64,000 nucleotides of DNA, taken from the NCBI GenBank assembly GCA_014695325.1, contig JACJNZ010000055.1:1-64000 (forward strand). Direction: 5' to 3'. Below are positions 9,200 to 20,100 of the stretch, piece by piece. Position 1 is the first letter of the stretch; each line of letters opens with the position of its first letter. Source of the DNA: Cyanobacteria bacterium FACHB-502. GTDB taxonomy: Bacteria > Cyanobacteriota > Cyanobacteriia > Elainellales > Elainellaceae. The notes under the pieces are model-generated. The model searched no databases, was not told where the DNA came from, and saw only the letters and a program-made list of their open reading frames with translations. Made by a program: the position numbers and the translations under genes.

Positions 9200-9661
9200 A
9201 TGGCAAAGCGTATTCAGTTGGTCTTGAATCAAGACGTAAGCAAATTAGGTCGGGCAGGCGATGTGGTAGAGGTCGCTCCCGGCTATGCCCGGAACTATCT
9301 GCTGCCACAGGGGTTTGCAGTCCGCACGACTCCCGGCATTCTCAAGCAGGTCGAGCGTCGCAGAGAAGCTGAGCGGCAAAGATTGCTCGAGCTCAGGCAA
9401 GAAGCAGAAACCCAAAAGGCAACCCTGGAAAAATCCAGCCGTTTGTCGATCTCAAAGCAGGTGGGCGAAGGCGATGCAATTTTCGGTACGGTGACGGCAC
9501 AGGAAGTTGTCGATCTGCTGCAAAGCAATCTGGGTCTGGAAATCGATCGCCGCAGCATCAGTGTTCCCGACATCTCAACGCTGGGTTCCTACAAGATCGA
9601 CATCAAGCTGCACCCCGAAGTCACAGCAACGATCGACATTCAGGTGGTTCCCCTGCGGTAG
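9200..9661 (+). CDS. rplI: 50S ribosomal protein L9
   Basis: Ribosomal protein L9 (153 residues). The N-terminal domain carries the signature [19 protein letters not shown], followed by the long connecting helix (about 42-78, Arg/Glu/Gln-rich) and the C-terminal rRNA-binding domain. The frame is open further upstream to 9086, but ATG 9200 fits the family start ([13 protein letters not shown]). dnaB follows 219 bases downstream behind a terminator-like hairpin. The rplI-dnaB neighbourhood is common in bacteria. Confidence 0.97.
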   Translation: MAKRIQLVLNQDVSKLGRAGDVVEVAPGYARNYLLPQGFAVRTTPGILKQVERRREAERQRLLELRQEAETQKATLEKSSRLSISKQVGEGDAIFGTVTAQEVVDLLQSNLGLEIDRRSISVPDISTLGSYKIDIKLHPEVTATIDIQVVPLR

Positions 9662-9698
9662 GGCGATTCCAAAGTTTCGCCATGACTGGTGCAGACGG

Positions 9699-9719
9699 GG
9701 GGCTAAAGCCCCTTGTTTT
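9699..9719 (+). terminator. probable rplI terminator
   Basis: A short hairpin ggggc-taaa-gcccc is followed by ttgtttt, 38 bases after the rplI stop. The stem is GC-rich but the T-tract is interrupted. Confidence 0.6.
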
Positions 9720-9835
9720 GTGCTGTTTGATATTCTGCTGTTTAACACGGAGTAAACAGACATTTGATGAATTTGCGGATCGATCGCATTCAGGCGAGCC
9801 GAGTAAGGATAGAATACTGAGTACCAAGCTGACTT

Positions 9836-9849
9836 AGTACGAAAGTACT
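9836..9849. promoter_or_regulatory. LexA-like palindrome upstream of dnaB
   Basis: AGTACGAAAGTACT, a perfect 5-4-5 inverted repeat, lies 31 bases before the dnaB ATG. It fits RGTACNNNDGTWCB, the LexA-box consensus reported for Anabaena. Binding by LexA is inference; cyanobacterial LexA does not always control DNA repair. Confidence 0.45.
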
Positions 9850-9880
9850 GATTTTCCCTGTCCTGCTAAGCGTTCTTTCC

Positions 9881-11242
9881 ATGTCGGGTCTGATGCACGA
9901 ACTTAACTTTCAAGGCTATAGCGATCGAGTTCCGCCCCAAAACATTGATGCCGAAGAAGCCATTCTGGGCGGAATTTTGCTTGACCCGGAAGCGATCGGG
10001 CGAGTGCTAGAAATCCTGCGTCCCGAAGCGTTCTACATCAGTGCCCATCAGGAAATCTATCGGGCGGCAACCACGCTCCAGGCCCAGGGCAAACCCACCG
10101 ACCTGATGAGCGTCACCACCTGGCTCTATGACCACGGACTGCTGGAAAAAATTGGCGGACAGACTCGCTTAGCCGAACTGGTCGATCGCACGGTCAGCGC
10201 GGTCAATATCGATCAGTACGCCCAGCTTGTGATGGATAAGTATCTGCGCCGCAAGCTGATTTATGTGGGAACCGAAGTGGCTCAGTTGGGCTACGACATT
10301 GCTTCTCCGATCGAAAAGATCCTCGATCAGGCAGAGCAAAAAGTGTTTAACATCACCCAGGTTCGCCCCACTCAGGCACTTATCGCCACATCAGACATCC
10401 TCACCTCCACTTTCTCTGACATTGAAAGCCGATCGCTCGGTCTGGTACTGCCCGGAATTTCCTGCGGCTTCTACGATCTAGATGCCATGACCCAAGGTTT
10501 TCAGCGATCGGATCTGATCATCGCAGCGGGTCGTCCTTCGATGGGCAAAACCAGCTTTGTTCTCAATATTGCCCGCAACATTGCCGCCTTTCACAAGCTG
10601 CCGATCGCCGTTTTCAGCCTGGAAATGTCCAAAGAGCAGCTTGTTTATCGTCTGCTGTCTAGCGAGGCACAGGTCGAGAGCGGCAGATTGCGATCGGGTC
10701 GCATTGCCCAAACTGAATGGGAGCCTTTGGGACACGCTATCAGCACCCTGTCTCAACTGCCAATTTTCATTGACGACACGCCGAATATCTCCGTGACTGA
10801 GATGCGATCGAAAGCCCGCCGCTTGCAAGCCGAACAGGGTGGAGCAATGGGTTTAATTTTGATCGACTATTTGCAGCTGATGGAAGGCTCTGGCGATAAC
10901 CGGGTGCAGGAACTTTCTAAGATGACGCGATCGCTAAAAAGCCTGGCGCGTGAATTGCAGGTTCCCATTATTGCCCTGTCGCAGCTCAGCCGTGGGGTTG
11001 AATCACGAACGAACAAACGCCCAATGATGTCGGATCTCAGAGAAAGTGGTTCGATCGAGCAGGACGCCGACCTCGTGATGATGCTGTACCGCGAAGAGTA
11101 TTACAACCCGGATACGCCCGATCGCGGCATTGCCGAAGTCATCCTCACCAAACACCGAAATGGTCCCGTGGGCACTGTAAAGCTGCTGTTTGAGCCTCAG
11201 TTTACTCGCTTTAGAAATCTGGCGGCTCCAACGCGATCGTAG
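9881..11242 (+). CDS. dnaB: replicative DNA helicase DnaB
   Basis: Hexameric 5'-3' replicative helicase (453 residues). The N-terminal DnaB domain starts at about residue 18 (PPQNIDAEEAILGG). The RecA-like motor has Walker A GRPSMGKTS (about 217-225), Walker B LILIDYLQL, and the SGSIEQDADLVM and LTKHRNGPVG motifs. Many cyanobacterial dnaB genes carry an intein; this one is uninterrupted. A LexA-like palindrome lies just upstream, and the gene is convergent with the FKBP gene through a shared hairpin. Confidence 0.97.
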   Translation: MSGLMHELNFQGYSDRVPPQNIDAEEAILGGILLDPEAIGRVLEILRPEAFYISAHQEIYRAATTLQAQGKPTDLMSVTTWLYDHGLLEKIGGQTRLAELVDRTVSAVNIDQYAQLVMDKYLRRKLIYVGTEVAQLGYDIASPIEKILDQAEQKVFNITQVRPTQALIATSDILTSTFSDIESRSLGLVLPGISCGFYDLDAMTQGFQRSDLIIAAGRPSMGKTSFVLNIARNIAAFHKLPIAVFSLEMSKEQLVYRLLSSEAQVESGRLRSGRIAQTEWEPLGHAISTLSQLPIFIDDTPNISVTEMRSKARRLQAEQGGAMGLILIDYLQLMEGSGDNRVQELSKMTRSLKSLARELQVPIIALSQLSRGVESRTNKRPMMSDLRESGSIEQDADLVMMLYREEYYNPDTPDRGIAEVILTKHRNGPVGTVKLLFEPQFTRFRNLAAPTRS

Positions 11243-11290
11243 CAATCAATCGACTAATCCTACTCAACGAAGCCGATTAAACGAAGCCCT

Positions 11291-11332
11291 TTAAAGAGAA
11301 AAGACGCTCGATCGAACGCCTCTCTTTTTTCT
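11291..11332. terminator. possible bidirectional terminator between dnaB and FKBP gene
   Basis: An imperfect inverted repeat (aaagag ... ctcttt) encloses a self-complementary cgctcgatcgaacg core and runs into tttttt. It sits between two convergent genes. Confidence 0.45.
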
Positions 11333-11382
11333 CAATGGTTTTGAGTTGATCAGGATTTCTGGAAATTTTATCGTGAGGGCAA

Positions 11383-11985
11383 TTAGCCGATCTTCAGCAG
11401 TTCCACATCAAAAATCAGCGTTGCATTGGGCGGAATCACACCCCCTGCACCTCTTGCGCCATAGCCCAGATCCGGTGGAATAATCAAACGACGCTGACCG
11501 CCCACCTTCATCGTGCTAATGCCTTCATCCCAGCCTTTGATCACTTGCCCTGCACCTAGCCGGAACGAGAAAGGACGGTTGCGATCGCGGGAGCTATCAA
11601 ACTTCGTGCCGTTTTCCAGTGTGCCCGTGTAGTGGACGTACACCGTCTGCCCTGCTTCAGGAGTCGCGCCGCTGCCCTCGACTTCATCAATATATTTCAA
11701 GCCAGAAGGCGTCGTGACAACGTTTTGATTTTCATTCGCCAGATTTTCGTCAGCCATAGCAATTATCGTATCAGGGGCAGTTACAGAAGGGGCGGTTGAA
11801 ACTTGAGCGATCGTCGGAGCGTTCACTGGGCTGGATGCGGGCACGGCAATTGCCTCTGCACCTCGGTTTGTCAATTGAGCTGCAACAATGATCACCAGAC
11901 ACGCCAGCATCACGCCGAAGCTAATCAAAATTTCTCGCAAAGCAGTCCTCCTGTTTTTCTCAGGTTTTTTCAACGGAATGACCAA
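11383..11985 (-). CDS. FKBP-type peptidyl-prolyl isomerase, membrane-anchored
   Basis: A 200-residue protein with one N-terminal hydrophobic segment (about 20-40) that may be a signal anchor, a linker rich in Ala/Pro/Thr, and a C-terminal FKBP domain from about 92 ([48 protein letters not shown]). It probably catalyses prolyl isomerisation in the periplasm or thylakoid lumen. The chosen start is a TTG; a later start would shorten the anchor, so the exact N-terminus is uncertain. Confidence 0.92.
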   Translation of the reverse strand: MVIPLKKPEKNRRTALREILISFGVMLACLVIIVAAQLTNRGAEAIAVPASSPVNAPTIAQVSTAPSVTAPDTIIAMADENLANENQNVVTTPSGLKYIDEVEGSGATPEAGQTVYVHYTGTLENGTKFDSSRDRNRPFSFRLGAGQVIKGWDEGISTMKVGGQRRLIIPPDLGYGARGAGGVIPPNATLIFDVELLKIG

Positions 11986-12070
11986 AAATAATCAATCAGG
12001 CACATTCCTCAGCCTCATCCCTCAGTTTACTGCTTGATGCCCTGGCAAACCCGCTCAAAATCGCAAATTT

Positions 12071-12391
12071 CTATCGCCAAAGCCGATTTTCGAGATCGCG
12101 CACCTGTCGTTCCAGGCGATCGAGCCGTCCGCGCAGTTCATCCATTTCATTTTGGCGCGGCACACCCAGATCCTGGAGCATATTGCGGAGCTGTCGCTGC
12201 ATCTGGGCTTCCCAGTTCGTCTGTTCAGACTTGATCTGCTGCATAATTTCATTTGCCAGATGGGCTGCCTGCTCCGGGTCAATTCGACCGTCCTTGACAA
12301 GCTGGTCGCTCACCTCCCGCAGTTTGTCGGCAACCTGGGACGTAGTATTGATTCCCATCGCAATCAATTCTCTCAGAAGATTATTGTCCAT
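12071..12391 (-). CDS. phasin-like coiled-coil protein
   Basis: A 106-residue, highly charged, almost wholly helical protein. The C-terminal third (RGRLDRLERQVRDLENRL) has a clear leucine/arginine heptad pattern expected to form a coiled coil. It resembles small cyanobacterial proteins annotated as phasin family, which coat or associate with storage granules. No biosynthesis gene for polyhydroxyalkanoate is nearby, so the function is only a suggestion. Confidence 0.65.
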   Translation of the reverse strand: MDNNLLRELIAMGINTTSQVADKLREVSDQLVKDGRIDPEQAAHLANEIMQQIKSEQTNWEAQMQRQLRNMLQDLGVPRQNEMDELRGRLDRLERQVRDLENRLWR

Positions 12392-12644
12392 GCTGATTCC
12401 TTGGTGTCTGCCTGAAGAGGCTAGCTAGAAGACAGTAAGCTGCCCATCGTGAAATCTGGCTGATGGCTCTCAGAAGCGCAACAAGCAAACCGTCTGCTTG
12501 CAGGAAGCCATGAGAGCATTTTTGCCCGTAGCTTTATTCTGGCAAATTTGCCACCCGGTCGAACATTGACGCTACCGTATTCCCCGAACTCTCAAACTGT
12601 AGAATGACGAAAAGATCCAGAGACGTATGCAGGATGAAAAAGGC

Positions 12645-12953
12645 ATGGTAATTGAATGGCTGAAGTTTCGCGTCATGCCGGAGCTTCGAGAAAAGTTTGT
12701 GCAAAAAGATGATGAAATCTGGACGGCAATCCTCTCGCAGTACCCAGGTTTTTTACGCAAGGAAGTCTGGATCAGCCCTGACCAGCTTGATGAAGTGATT
12801 GCCGTCATTCACTGGGAGAGCATGGAAGCCTGGAAGAGCGTTCCTGCGGATGTCCTTGAGCAGACCGACACTCGCTTTGCAGAAGCAATGGGAGCAGGCA
12901 ATCAGGAAATTGTGGGAGCGGCTCGGTATCAGGTGCGAAAGCGGTATCCTTGA
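12645..12953 (+). CDS. conserved cyanobacterial ABM-like protein (TIGR03792 type)
   Basis: A 102-residue protein with the ferredoxin-like alpha/beta pattern of antibiotic-biosynthesis-monooxygenase folds: VIEWLKFRV, then PGFLRKEVWISP and VIAVIHWESMEAW. It appears to match the uncharacterised cyanobacterial family TIGR03792. ATG 12645 gives the family-like start; an upstream in-frame ATG at 12627 adds six residues. No operon partner is evident, and no catalytic role can be assigned. Confidence 0.7.
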   Translation: MVIEWLKFRVMPELREKFVQKDDEIWTAILSQYPGFLRKEVWISPDQLDEVIAVIHWESMEAWKSVPADVLEQTDTRFAEAMGAGNQEIVGAARYQVRKRYP

Positions 12954-13231
12954 AAGCGGTTTTTGGAGTTGCAGAAGATAGCTGCATTGCCTCCTAAATT
13001 CCCCAGCTTTTGACCTGCCGCTCTAAAAGGCTTTTCATCTACCGCTCTCAAAGAGCGAGGGGAGACTTTGAAAACCCAACGGCGATCGCTTCTCGCCTGG
13101 GCAATTGGGCTGAGGATAGGCGAAGATGAACTAAAGCTGAGTTTGCCCTTTTGGACTGTTTCAGAATTTCGCCCTGCCTTTGCTTTGTTTCGATATAAGT
13201 TTCGATTAAACTTTTCGCCGCTTTGCCTCTG

Positions 13232-13591
13232 ATGCCAACTTGCCCTCGTTGTAATCAGCCTGTTGATCCCCAGGCGATCGCCTGTCCCTTTTGCCGAACC
13301 ACGCTAAAAGCGCATGGACATCCGGGAATTACCTTGCATCAGGCAATTGGGTCTGAGTATCTTTGCGATAGCTGCACCTATCACGCCGACGACACCTGCA
13401 ACTATCCTCAGCGTCCCTACGCCAGGGAATGTACCCTTTACCATGACGATCGCCAGCCGTTTCAGCCCGTTCGATCGGCTCGTCCCGCGTCTTTTTCGCT
13501 CTGGTTTCAGCGGTATCTGCCCCAGATTATGATTTTGGGACTATTGGGCGTGAGCTTTTTGATTGTGCTGTATCAGCAGCAGCAGCGTTAG
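13232..13591 (+). CDS. zinc-ribbon membrane protein
   Basis: A 119-residue protein. The N-terminal zinc ribbon has CPRC and CPFC knuckles (about 4-21). A second Cys-rich stretch (CDSCTYH ... CNYP ... ECTLYHD) could bind another metal. One hydrophobic helix near the C-terminus (IMILGLLGVSFLIVLY) would anchor it in the membrane with the zinc domain in the cytoplasm. ATG 13232 is preferred over the TTG three codons earlier. Function unknown; the pattern is familiar from cyanobacteria. Confidence 0.75.
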   Translation: MPTCPRCNQPVDPQAIACPFCRTTLKAHGHPGITLHQAIGSEYLCDSCTYHADDTCNYPQRPYARECTLYHDDRQPFQPVRSARPASFSLWFQRYLPQIMILGLLGVSFLIVLYQQQQR

Positions 13592-13657
13592 GGGTTGGTT
13601 GAGGAGCTGCAGTGCTCCCTAAATCCTTCCTGTAAGAGGTTTATTCATCACATCCGC

Positions 13658-16297
13658 TTAGTCTGTAGCTTCGTTCACGGGGAAGCGATCGATCAACTGA
13701 ATGGCGCGACGCGCATTTTGCTTCAGCTCATCGGCGATATACGGCACGTGAGGAACCTGCGAAAGGAAGTCTACGGTTCGCCGCAAAATTCGCACCACGT
13801 CGCCTTCGTCCAGGGTAGTGTGGCTACAAAGCTCCTGCCATTCGATGCCGAGTGCCCACTGTTCGATTAGCCCGATCCAGTCAGACTCCAGCCAGGCGGG
13901 GAAGGCGATCTGGTAGCGACGCTGAAGCTTCAGCAGTTCTCGCCGCACGCTCCAGACTTCGCTGAGTGCCTCTCCGATTTCGCCGGAAGGCTCGTAGCGA
14001 GTCCAGTTATCGGGACGGGACACTTCGGTGACGAGGGCAGCGCAGACGGCAGCAAGGTGATGGGGTTCCAGCCTGTCCAGTTCGCCCGATGCGAGTGCTA
14101 GCCCCAGCCATAGCTCATTGTCTCCCCGGATCGCGGCGGCAACCTGTCCGAGCGGCGTTGGCTTGTTGTTTGCCAGGCAGCCGAAGTGTCCCAGAACTTC
14201 CATCAAATTCAGGAATTCCTGCCAGTAGCGTTGAGAATATTGAGCAAACTTGCTTTTCCGACTTTCAAGCTCTTCTTCCAGCTTCCAGATGCGCTTTTGC
14301 CGCTTGATCAGATAGCCCGGATCGCCCAGCTTCCGCAACGGATGATTTTGCATCTGCTCCTCGATCGCTGTCACCCGTGCCTGCTGTTCTTCCACTTCTG
14401 GAGCGGCATCCTGTTCTAAGTCAACCACGGGGATTTGACGGACGATCGCCAGCGTATTTTCGTCGCTCCGCTTGATCGAACCGACTTTCGGCGGCAAATC
14501 TTCGGGCGGGGTAAGGCGATCAACCTGCGACAGACGCGGATACTCGGCATGGAGTCCGATGACATCGGAAACAGCGACAACATACCAGCGATTATCCTGC
14601 CCTAAGCAAACTAGATAGGGGAACTGTCCCGATCCCGGCACTTTCATGACCAGCGTGGCAGGCAAAGGCACAGACATTTGCTTAGTTTTCAGCGTCAGCA
14701 GCGTTCCCGATACGGCAAAAGCAACCGCCATTGCCACCTGATCCGCCTGCATTTCCATTGCCTGATGCTGCAAAGTTTTCAGGAGCCGCCGCTCTTCCCG
14801 TAACCGATCGCTCAGCTTTTCGTACTGCGCCACCAGGTCAGCATTAAGTTCTTTAATTTGTGATCGCTGAAGCTCAATTTCGGCAATCAGATCATTAATG
14901 CCCTGCTGCTGGGGCTTTAGATGCAGCGTTGCTAAATAGTGACCAAAACTGCGCTCGACCAGATTCTGCGCTTCTTCGATCGAGTGGGTTTGCAGCAGGT
15001 TCAGCACCATGCCGTAGCTGGGCGTAAACTGGCTCACCAGCGGATCAGCTTTTGATGTTGCCAGATACGCCGCCTCGGTCGCGCCTTCGTAGGGAGTTTG
15101 TACCGTAACCACATGACCCAGAAGATCCATGCCGCGTCGCCCTGCCCGTCCTGCCATTTGCAGAAACTCGGAGGCATTCAAGAGGCGATGCCCGCGATCG
15201 GTTCGTTTAGAAAGGCTGGAAATCACCGTGGTTCGGGCAGGCATATTGATTCCGGCTGCCAGCGTTTCTGTTGCAAACACGACTTTGATTAAGCCCTGCT
15301 GAAACAGCTCTTCAATCAGTCCTTTCCAGGCAGGCAAAACGCCCGCATGGTGCGAAGCAATGCCGCGATAAAGGGATTCGATGTGTCCTACCCGTCCGGC
15401 TTCTGGATTTCGCTCTAAAAATGCGTCGATCTGCTCTTTCAGTGTTGCCGCTTCTCGGTCATTGACCAGCGTGAGATGGCTAAGGTTTTCCACCGCTCGA
15501 TCGCAGCCTCGCCGACTAAAGATGAAATAAATCGCAGGCAGCATATCGCGTTGCTGAAGCTGACCCAACACAAATTCGATGTAGGGAGCCTCCTGCCGTC
15601 CGCGAGGTTTGCCCCCCTTAGGCTTCAGTCGTGGGTTAATTGCCTTCTGGCTATCGTTTAGCAGCGGAAATAGCCCCTTCGGATTGCAGAAATGAAACTG
15701 AAGCGGAACCGGGCGAAAGTCCGAATAAATCAGCTTGGTGGGACCATGCACCCGATCGATCCAGTCGGTCAACTGATCACTGTTGGCGATCGTGGCAGAC
15801 AAAGCAACCAACTGAATTCCAGGTGGCGCGTAGATAATTGACTCTTCCCACACCGTCCCGCGCTGGCGATCGTTCATGTAGTGGCATTCGTCCAGCACCA
15901 CCGCTTCCACATCAATGACCGAAGTTCCTACCTGACCAATCGGCGTACCGTAGAGCATATTGCGGAAGATCTCGGTCGTCATCACGATAATCGGTGCGTC
16001 CCGATTCAGCGATAAGTCTCCTGTCAACAAACCGACGCGATCGGCTCCAAACTCATCCCGGAAGTCACGCAATTTCTGGTTAGAAAGGGCTTTGAGCGGG
16101 GTGGTGTAGAAAACCCGCTTGCCCTTTGCCAGTGCTCGATGGATGGCATACTCCCCGATCAGGGTCTTTCCCGATCCGGTTGGGGCACAAACGACCACAG
16201 ACTCTCCCGCATTCAGCGCGGCGATCGCCTCTTCTTGAAAGTCATCGAGTTTGAACGGAAACAGGCTACGCAGATCGGGAGTTGTGGAAATATTCAC
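13658..16297 (-). CDS. Ski2/Mtr4-like DExH-box RNA helicase
   Basis: A superfamily 2 helicase of 879 residues. Motif I is APTGSGKT (38-45), motif II DECH (136-139), motif III SATIAN, and motif VI QMAGRAGRRGMD. The second half has the DSH-type C-terminal helical region (LGVEWQEL-like and DEGDVVRILRR). Ski2-type enzymes unwind RNA, often to feed exonucleases; related cyanobacterial and plastid proteins (ISE2-like) act in RNA processing. The target RNA is unknown. It is monocistronic as far as can be seen. Confidence 0.9.
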   Translation of the reverse strand: MNISTTPDLRSLFPFKLDDFQEEAIAALNAGESVVVCAPTGSGKTLIGEYAIHRALAKGKRVFYTTPLKALSNQKLRDFRDEFGADRVGLLTGDLSLNRDAPIIVMTTEIFRNMLYGTPIGQVGTSVIDVEAVVLDECHYMNDRQRGTVWEESIIYAPPGIQLVALSATIANSDQLTDWIDRVHGPTKLIYSDFRPVPLQFHFCNPKGLFPLLNDSQKAINPRLKPKGGKPRGRQEAPYIEFVLGQLQQRDMLPAIYFIFSRRGCDRAVENLSHLTLVNDREAATLKEQIDAFLERNPEAGRVGHIESLYRGIASHHAGVLPAWKGLIEELFQQGLIKVVFATETLAAGINMPARTTVISSLSKRTDRGHRLLNASEFLQMAGRAGRRGMDLLGHVVTVQTPYEGATEAAYLATSKADPLVSQFTPSYGMVLNLLQTHSIEEAQNLVERSFGHYLATLHLKPQQQGINDLIAEIELQRSQIKELNADLVAQYEKLSDRLREERRLLKTLQHQAMEMQADQVAMAVAFAVSGTLLTLKTKQMSVPLPATLVMKVPGSGQFPYLVCLGQDNRWYVVAVSDVIGLHAEYPRLSQVDRLTPPEDLPPKVGSIKRSDENTLAIVRQIPVVDLEQDAAPEVEEQQARVTAIEEQMQNHPLRKLGDPGYLIKRQKRIWKLEEELESRKSKFAQYSQRYWQEFLNLMEVLGHFGCLANNKPTPLGQVAAAIRGDNELWLGLALASGELDRLEPHHLAAVCAALVTEVSRPDNWTRYEPSGEIGEALSEVWSVRRELLKLQRRYQIAFPAWLESDWIGLIEQWALGIEWQELCSHTTLDEGDVVRILRRTVDFLSQVPHVPYIADELKQNARRAIQLIDRFPVNEATD

Positions 16298-16475
16298 AAA
16301 AACTGGCTCAACAATAACTGACGCGATCGATCGAACAGCTTAACCACTGCTCTTCCTCATCATAATTCTTATTTGTTTGTCAAGAGCTTGCAGTTCCGCT
16401 TTGGCAGCTGAGAAGGGGCTTGAGAGGCGATACCTGCGATCCGGTAATCTTTAAGGAAACCTTGCAGCAATCCCC

Positions 16476-17078
16476 TCAAAAATCCCTGGACGATCGGCGT
16501 TTTGCTCTCGGTTCTGCCAGCAGTCGTGCCGCTACAATGCCGCCAATAAAGCCAAACAGGTGCATCTGCCACGAGATTCCGGGCATTCCCGGTAACACGC
16601 CCCAGATTAAACCGCCATACATCAGCCCAACGACGATCGAAAACAAAATCGAGCCAATTCGCCGCTCAAAATAGCCCCGCGACAGCAGAAACCCCAAATA
16701 GCCAAAAATCACGCCACTTGCGCCAATATGCAGCGTAAAAGGTGGAGCGACCAGCCAAGTTGCCAGCCCACCGATCAGCATGACGATCGCGCTGACTACA
16801 AAAAAATCGTTTGTGCGGCGCAGCATCACCAACCAGCCCAGCACCAGAAACGGAGCCGTATTCGCGATGAGATGGGGAAAGTTGCCGTGCAGAAAAGGCG
16901 CGAACACAATGCCCCGCAGCCCAACGATCGATCGCGGCAAAATCCCAAACTGATTTAGCAAGCCACTCAGCCCCGTATCAATGATCTCTAAGCCCCACAT
17001 CAGTGCAATAAAAGCAGCCAGAATGCTCACTTGCGCTTTGACTTCGTTGACGAGCCCTCGAACTTCTGACTTGCTCAT
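16476..17078 (-). CDS. rhomboid-family intramembrane serine protease
   Basis: A 200-residue polytopic membrane protein with about six hydrophobic helices. The catalytic serine motif is GASGVIFGYLGF, and the partner histidine lies in HLFGFIGGIVAARLLA. The HGNFPHLIANTAPFLVLG segment matches the conserved helix-2 H/N motif. It should cleave single-pass membrane proteins inside the bilayer; the substrate is unknown. It lies between the helicase gene and ppc, all on the minus strand, with gaps too large to prove an operon. Confidence 0.92.
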   Translation of the reverse strand: MSKSEVRGLVNEVKAQVSILAAFIALMWGLEIIDTGLSGLLNQFGILPRSIVGLRGIVFAPFLHGNFPHLIANTAPFLVLGWLVMLRRTNDFFVVSAIVMLIGGLATWLVAPPFTLHIGASGVIFGYLGFLLSRGYFERRIGSILFSIVVGLMYGGLIWGVLPGMPGISWQMHLFGFIGGIVAARLLAEPRAKRRSSRDF

Positions 17079-17192
17079 AGCTGAATCTGAGATGGATTGA
17101 AATGGGCTGAATCGATCGTGAAACTAGTTCCATTCTAGTCAGAGCAAAATCAAATCAGCCCAACTTTTAGCCCAACCTTTACCCCAAACTAA

Positions 17193-20100
17193 TCAGCCCG
17201 TATTTCGCATTCCAGCGGCGATGCCATTGATCGTGAGCAGTGCGCCGCGCAGCAGTTCGCCCCGACTGTAGCGCGATCGAATCACGCCCGAAGAACTAGA
17301 CTTGTGCTGACGCAGCCGTTTCAGCAGCGATACCTGCAAAAAGCCCAGCGGCACGATCGTACTGTTTCGCAGCTGCACCGATCGCTGCAAATCGGGATCA
17401 CCATCAAGCAGCCGTTTATGTCCGGTGATGATCAGCACTAGATCGCGGGTAAGGTGATACTCACTGGCAATCTGCTCAAACACGCGCTCAAATCGCTCTA
17501 AATCCTCCGGGGGCGAGAGTTCCTGGACGTATTGATGGGCGATCGTCAAATCAACTTTGGAGAGGGTCATTTCGCACTTGGAAATCACCATCTTAAAGAA
17601 GGGCCACTTGTAATAGAAGTAGCGCAACAGCTTCAGGTTTTCTTCGGGTTCTTCTTCCAGGAAGCTTTGAATTGCCGTTCCCACCCCGTACCAGGAGGGC
17701 AGCAGGAATCGGGTTTGCGTCCAGCTAAACACCCAGGGAATTGCTCGCAGCGTCGTCAGGTCTTTTTGCCCACCACTCCGACGCGCCGGACGAGAGCTGA
17801 TTTGAAGCTGGCTGATTTCTTCGATCGGCGTCACGGACAGGAAGAAGTCGAGAAAGTCAGGCTGTTCATAAATCAGCTTGCGGTAGTGGATGCGCGATCG
17901 ATCCGCCAACTCTTCCACAACTTCGCGCCACGGCTCAATGTCATCAAAGCCGCTCTTGAGCAGACTGGCTTGCAGCACGGCAGTGGTCACGGTTTCCAGG
18001 TTGTAGAGTGCTAGTTCCGGCAGATTGTATTTTGATGCCAGCACTTCGCCCTGTTCAGTAATCTTGATGCGTCCGTCAATGCTGCGTCCGGGCTGTGCCA
18101 GAATTGCGTCATAAGCGGGACCACCACCCCGACCTACAGAACCGCCGCGACCGTGGAAGATTCGTAGGGCAACGCCATACTGTTCAGCAATCATTTGAAG
18201 TGCCTGCTGCGCCTTGTGAATTTCCCAATTGCTGCTGAGGAAACCCGAATCTTTGTTACTGTCGGAATAGCCTAGCATCACTTCCTGAAGCGGCTTCACC
18301 GGATTAGACGATTCCGCCTCGCGTCCGGCATAGTCACCTGACAAAGAAGCCCGGTAAAACGGCAGCTCAAACAAACGCTGCATCACTGCCGGGGCACGCT
18401 GAAGATCCTCGACCGTTTCGAACAGCGGTACAACATGAAGCGTTCCGGTTCCCGTTGCAGGATCGTAGAGCCCGGCTTCTTTTGCCAGCAGCAGCACTTC
18501 CAGTAAATCGCTGACGTGATGGCTCATGCTGATGATGTAGGTCTGGCAAATATCAGTGCCAAACTCCTGCTGAAGTCGCCGCACCATCCGCAGCGTTTCG
18601 ATCGTCTCCTTGGTCTTCTCCGAAAAAGGCAGCTCGCTCGGAATTAGCGGACGGCGGGTTTGCAGCTCAGTTGCAAGAAAAATAATCCGCTGGTCTTCGG
18701 GCAAATCACTATAGCCAGTTGGCAGGATTTGTAAGTAGTCAATAATTTCAGTGAGCGTATCCGAGTGGCGATTGCTTTCCTGCCGGATGTCGAGATGGGC
18801 CAGGAAAAAGCCGTAGATTTCCACCTGACAAATCAGATGATCCATCTCGCGGCAGTCTAGCCGGGTTTCCTTCAGGTTGCGCTGGATGAGCTGGAGTTCT
18901 GCCAGAAAGTCTGTGCCCGATCGATAAAAAGTGGTTGGCGTTTCCTCGATCGCTTTTGCCTGGAGATAATCGCTGTTATAAAGCTGCTGACTGCGCTCCA
19001 GCGTGTTTTCCAGCCGCTTTTGAATGTATGCCAGCTTCAGTCGATAGGGTTCCTGGCGAAACTTAATTGCGTGCTGCTCATACACTTCTGGCAACTGAAC
19101 CTGATCCTGCTCTAGCGATTCCAGCAGTTCAGGCAGCACATCACTCCAGTGCAGCGACATACTCAGCAAGTTGATCAGGTTTTTGACGGAGTTGATGTAC
19201 TTCGAGAGCACCAGGTTTCGCTGATAGCAAGCCGTTTTCCAGGTAATCTCTGGTGTGACAGACGGGTTGCCATCGCGATCGGAACCGACCCAGGAGCCAA
19301 ACTTGCAGAAGTTGTACTTCGGCGGACGCAGATCGGGAAACGTGGCTTTGAGCGATCGATTGAAGCGTTGATAAAGCTGCGGAATCGCATCAAACAGCAC
19401 TTCCTGGAAGTAGTGCAGCGCGTAGTCTACCTCGTCCAGCACCGTCGGCTTGAACTGGTGCAGCTCATCCGTCCGCCACCAGAGCCGAATTTCGTCCGTG
19501 AGTCGATCGCGCAAATCCTCGGTTTCCCAGGAAGAAGACAACCCAACCACCTTCAGATTTTCCTCAGCGCGATCGAGCTGCCGCAAAATGTTGGCAATGC
19601 GTCGCTGCTTGTCACGGATCGTGTGGCGCACAATTTCCGTGGGGTGTGCGGTGAAGACCAATCGCACATCAAGGTTGTCAATAATTTGCTGAATCAAGCG
19701 GGGCGGCACGTTGAGGGCACGCAGGCGGGGCAGCAGTCCTTGCAGGGTAACGGCTTCGCGACGTTCTGAAGAATCATGGAGCGTTCTTTCCAGCAGGTCA
19801 GCGTGGAGGTTGCTGCCGTTTGACTCTGCATCTTCGAGCGTTGAAGGAGTTGCGTTAAACACCAGGGATCTGCCCCCAGCTTGCTCGTAGGCAGCTCGAT
19901 ATTGCTGCTGCTGTCCGCGCTGCTCATAGTGCTGCTCAACGATATTAATCAGCTGAAAATAGAGCGCAAACGCACGGGCAGCCCGAATTGCTTCGTTTAA
20001 ATCCAGGGCTTCGATAACCTTTAGCGCAGAGGATTCGATCGCTTCTTGAACGCCTTCTTTTTTCGCGTAAATCAATCGCAGCTGATGCAGCAAATCGACC

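Noticed and set aside
9881-11242. Intein in dnaB
   Set aside because: The frame is a continuous 453 residues with all helicase motifs at normal spacing.
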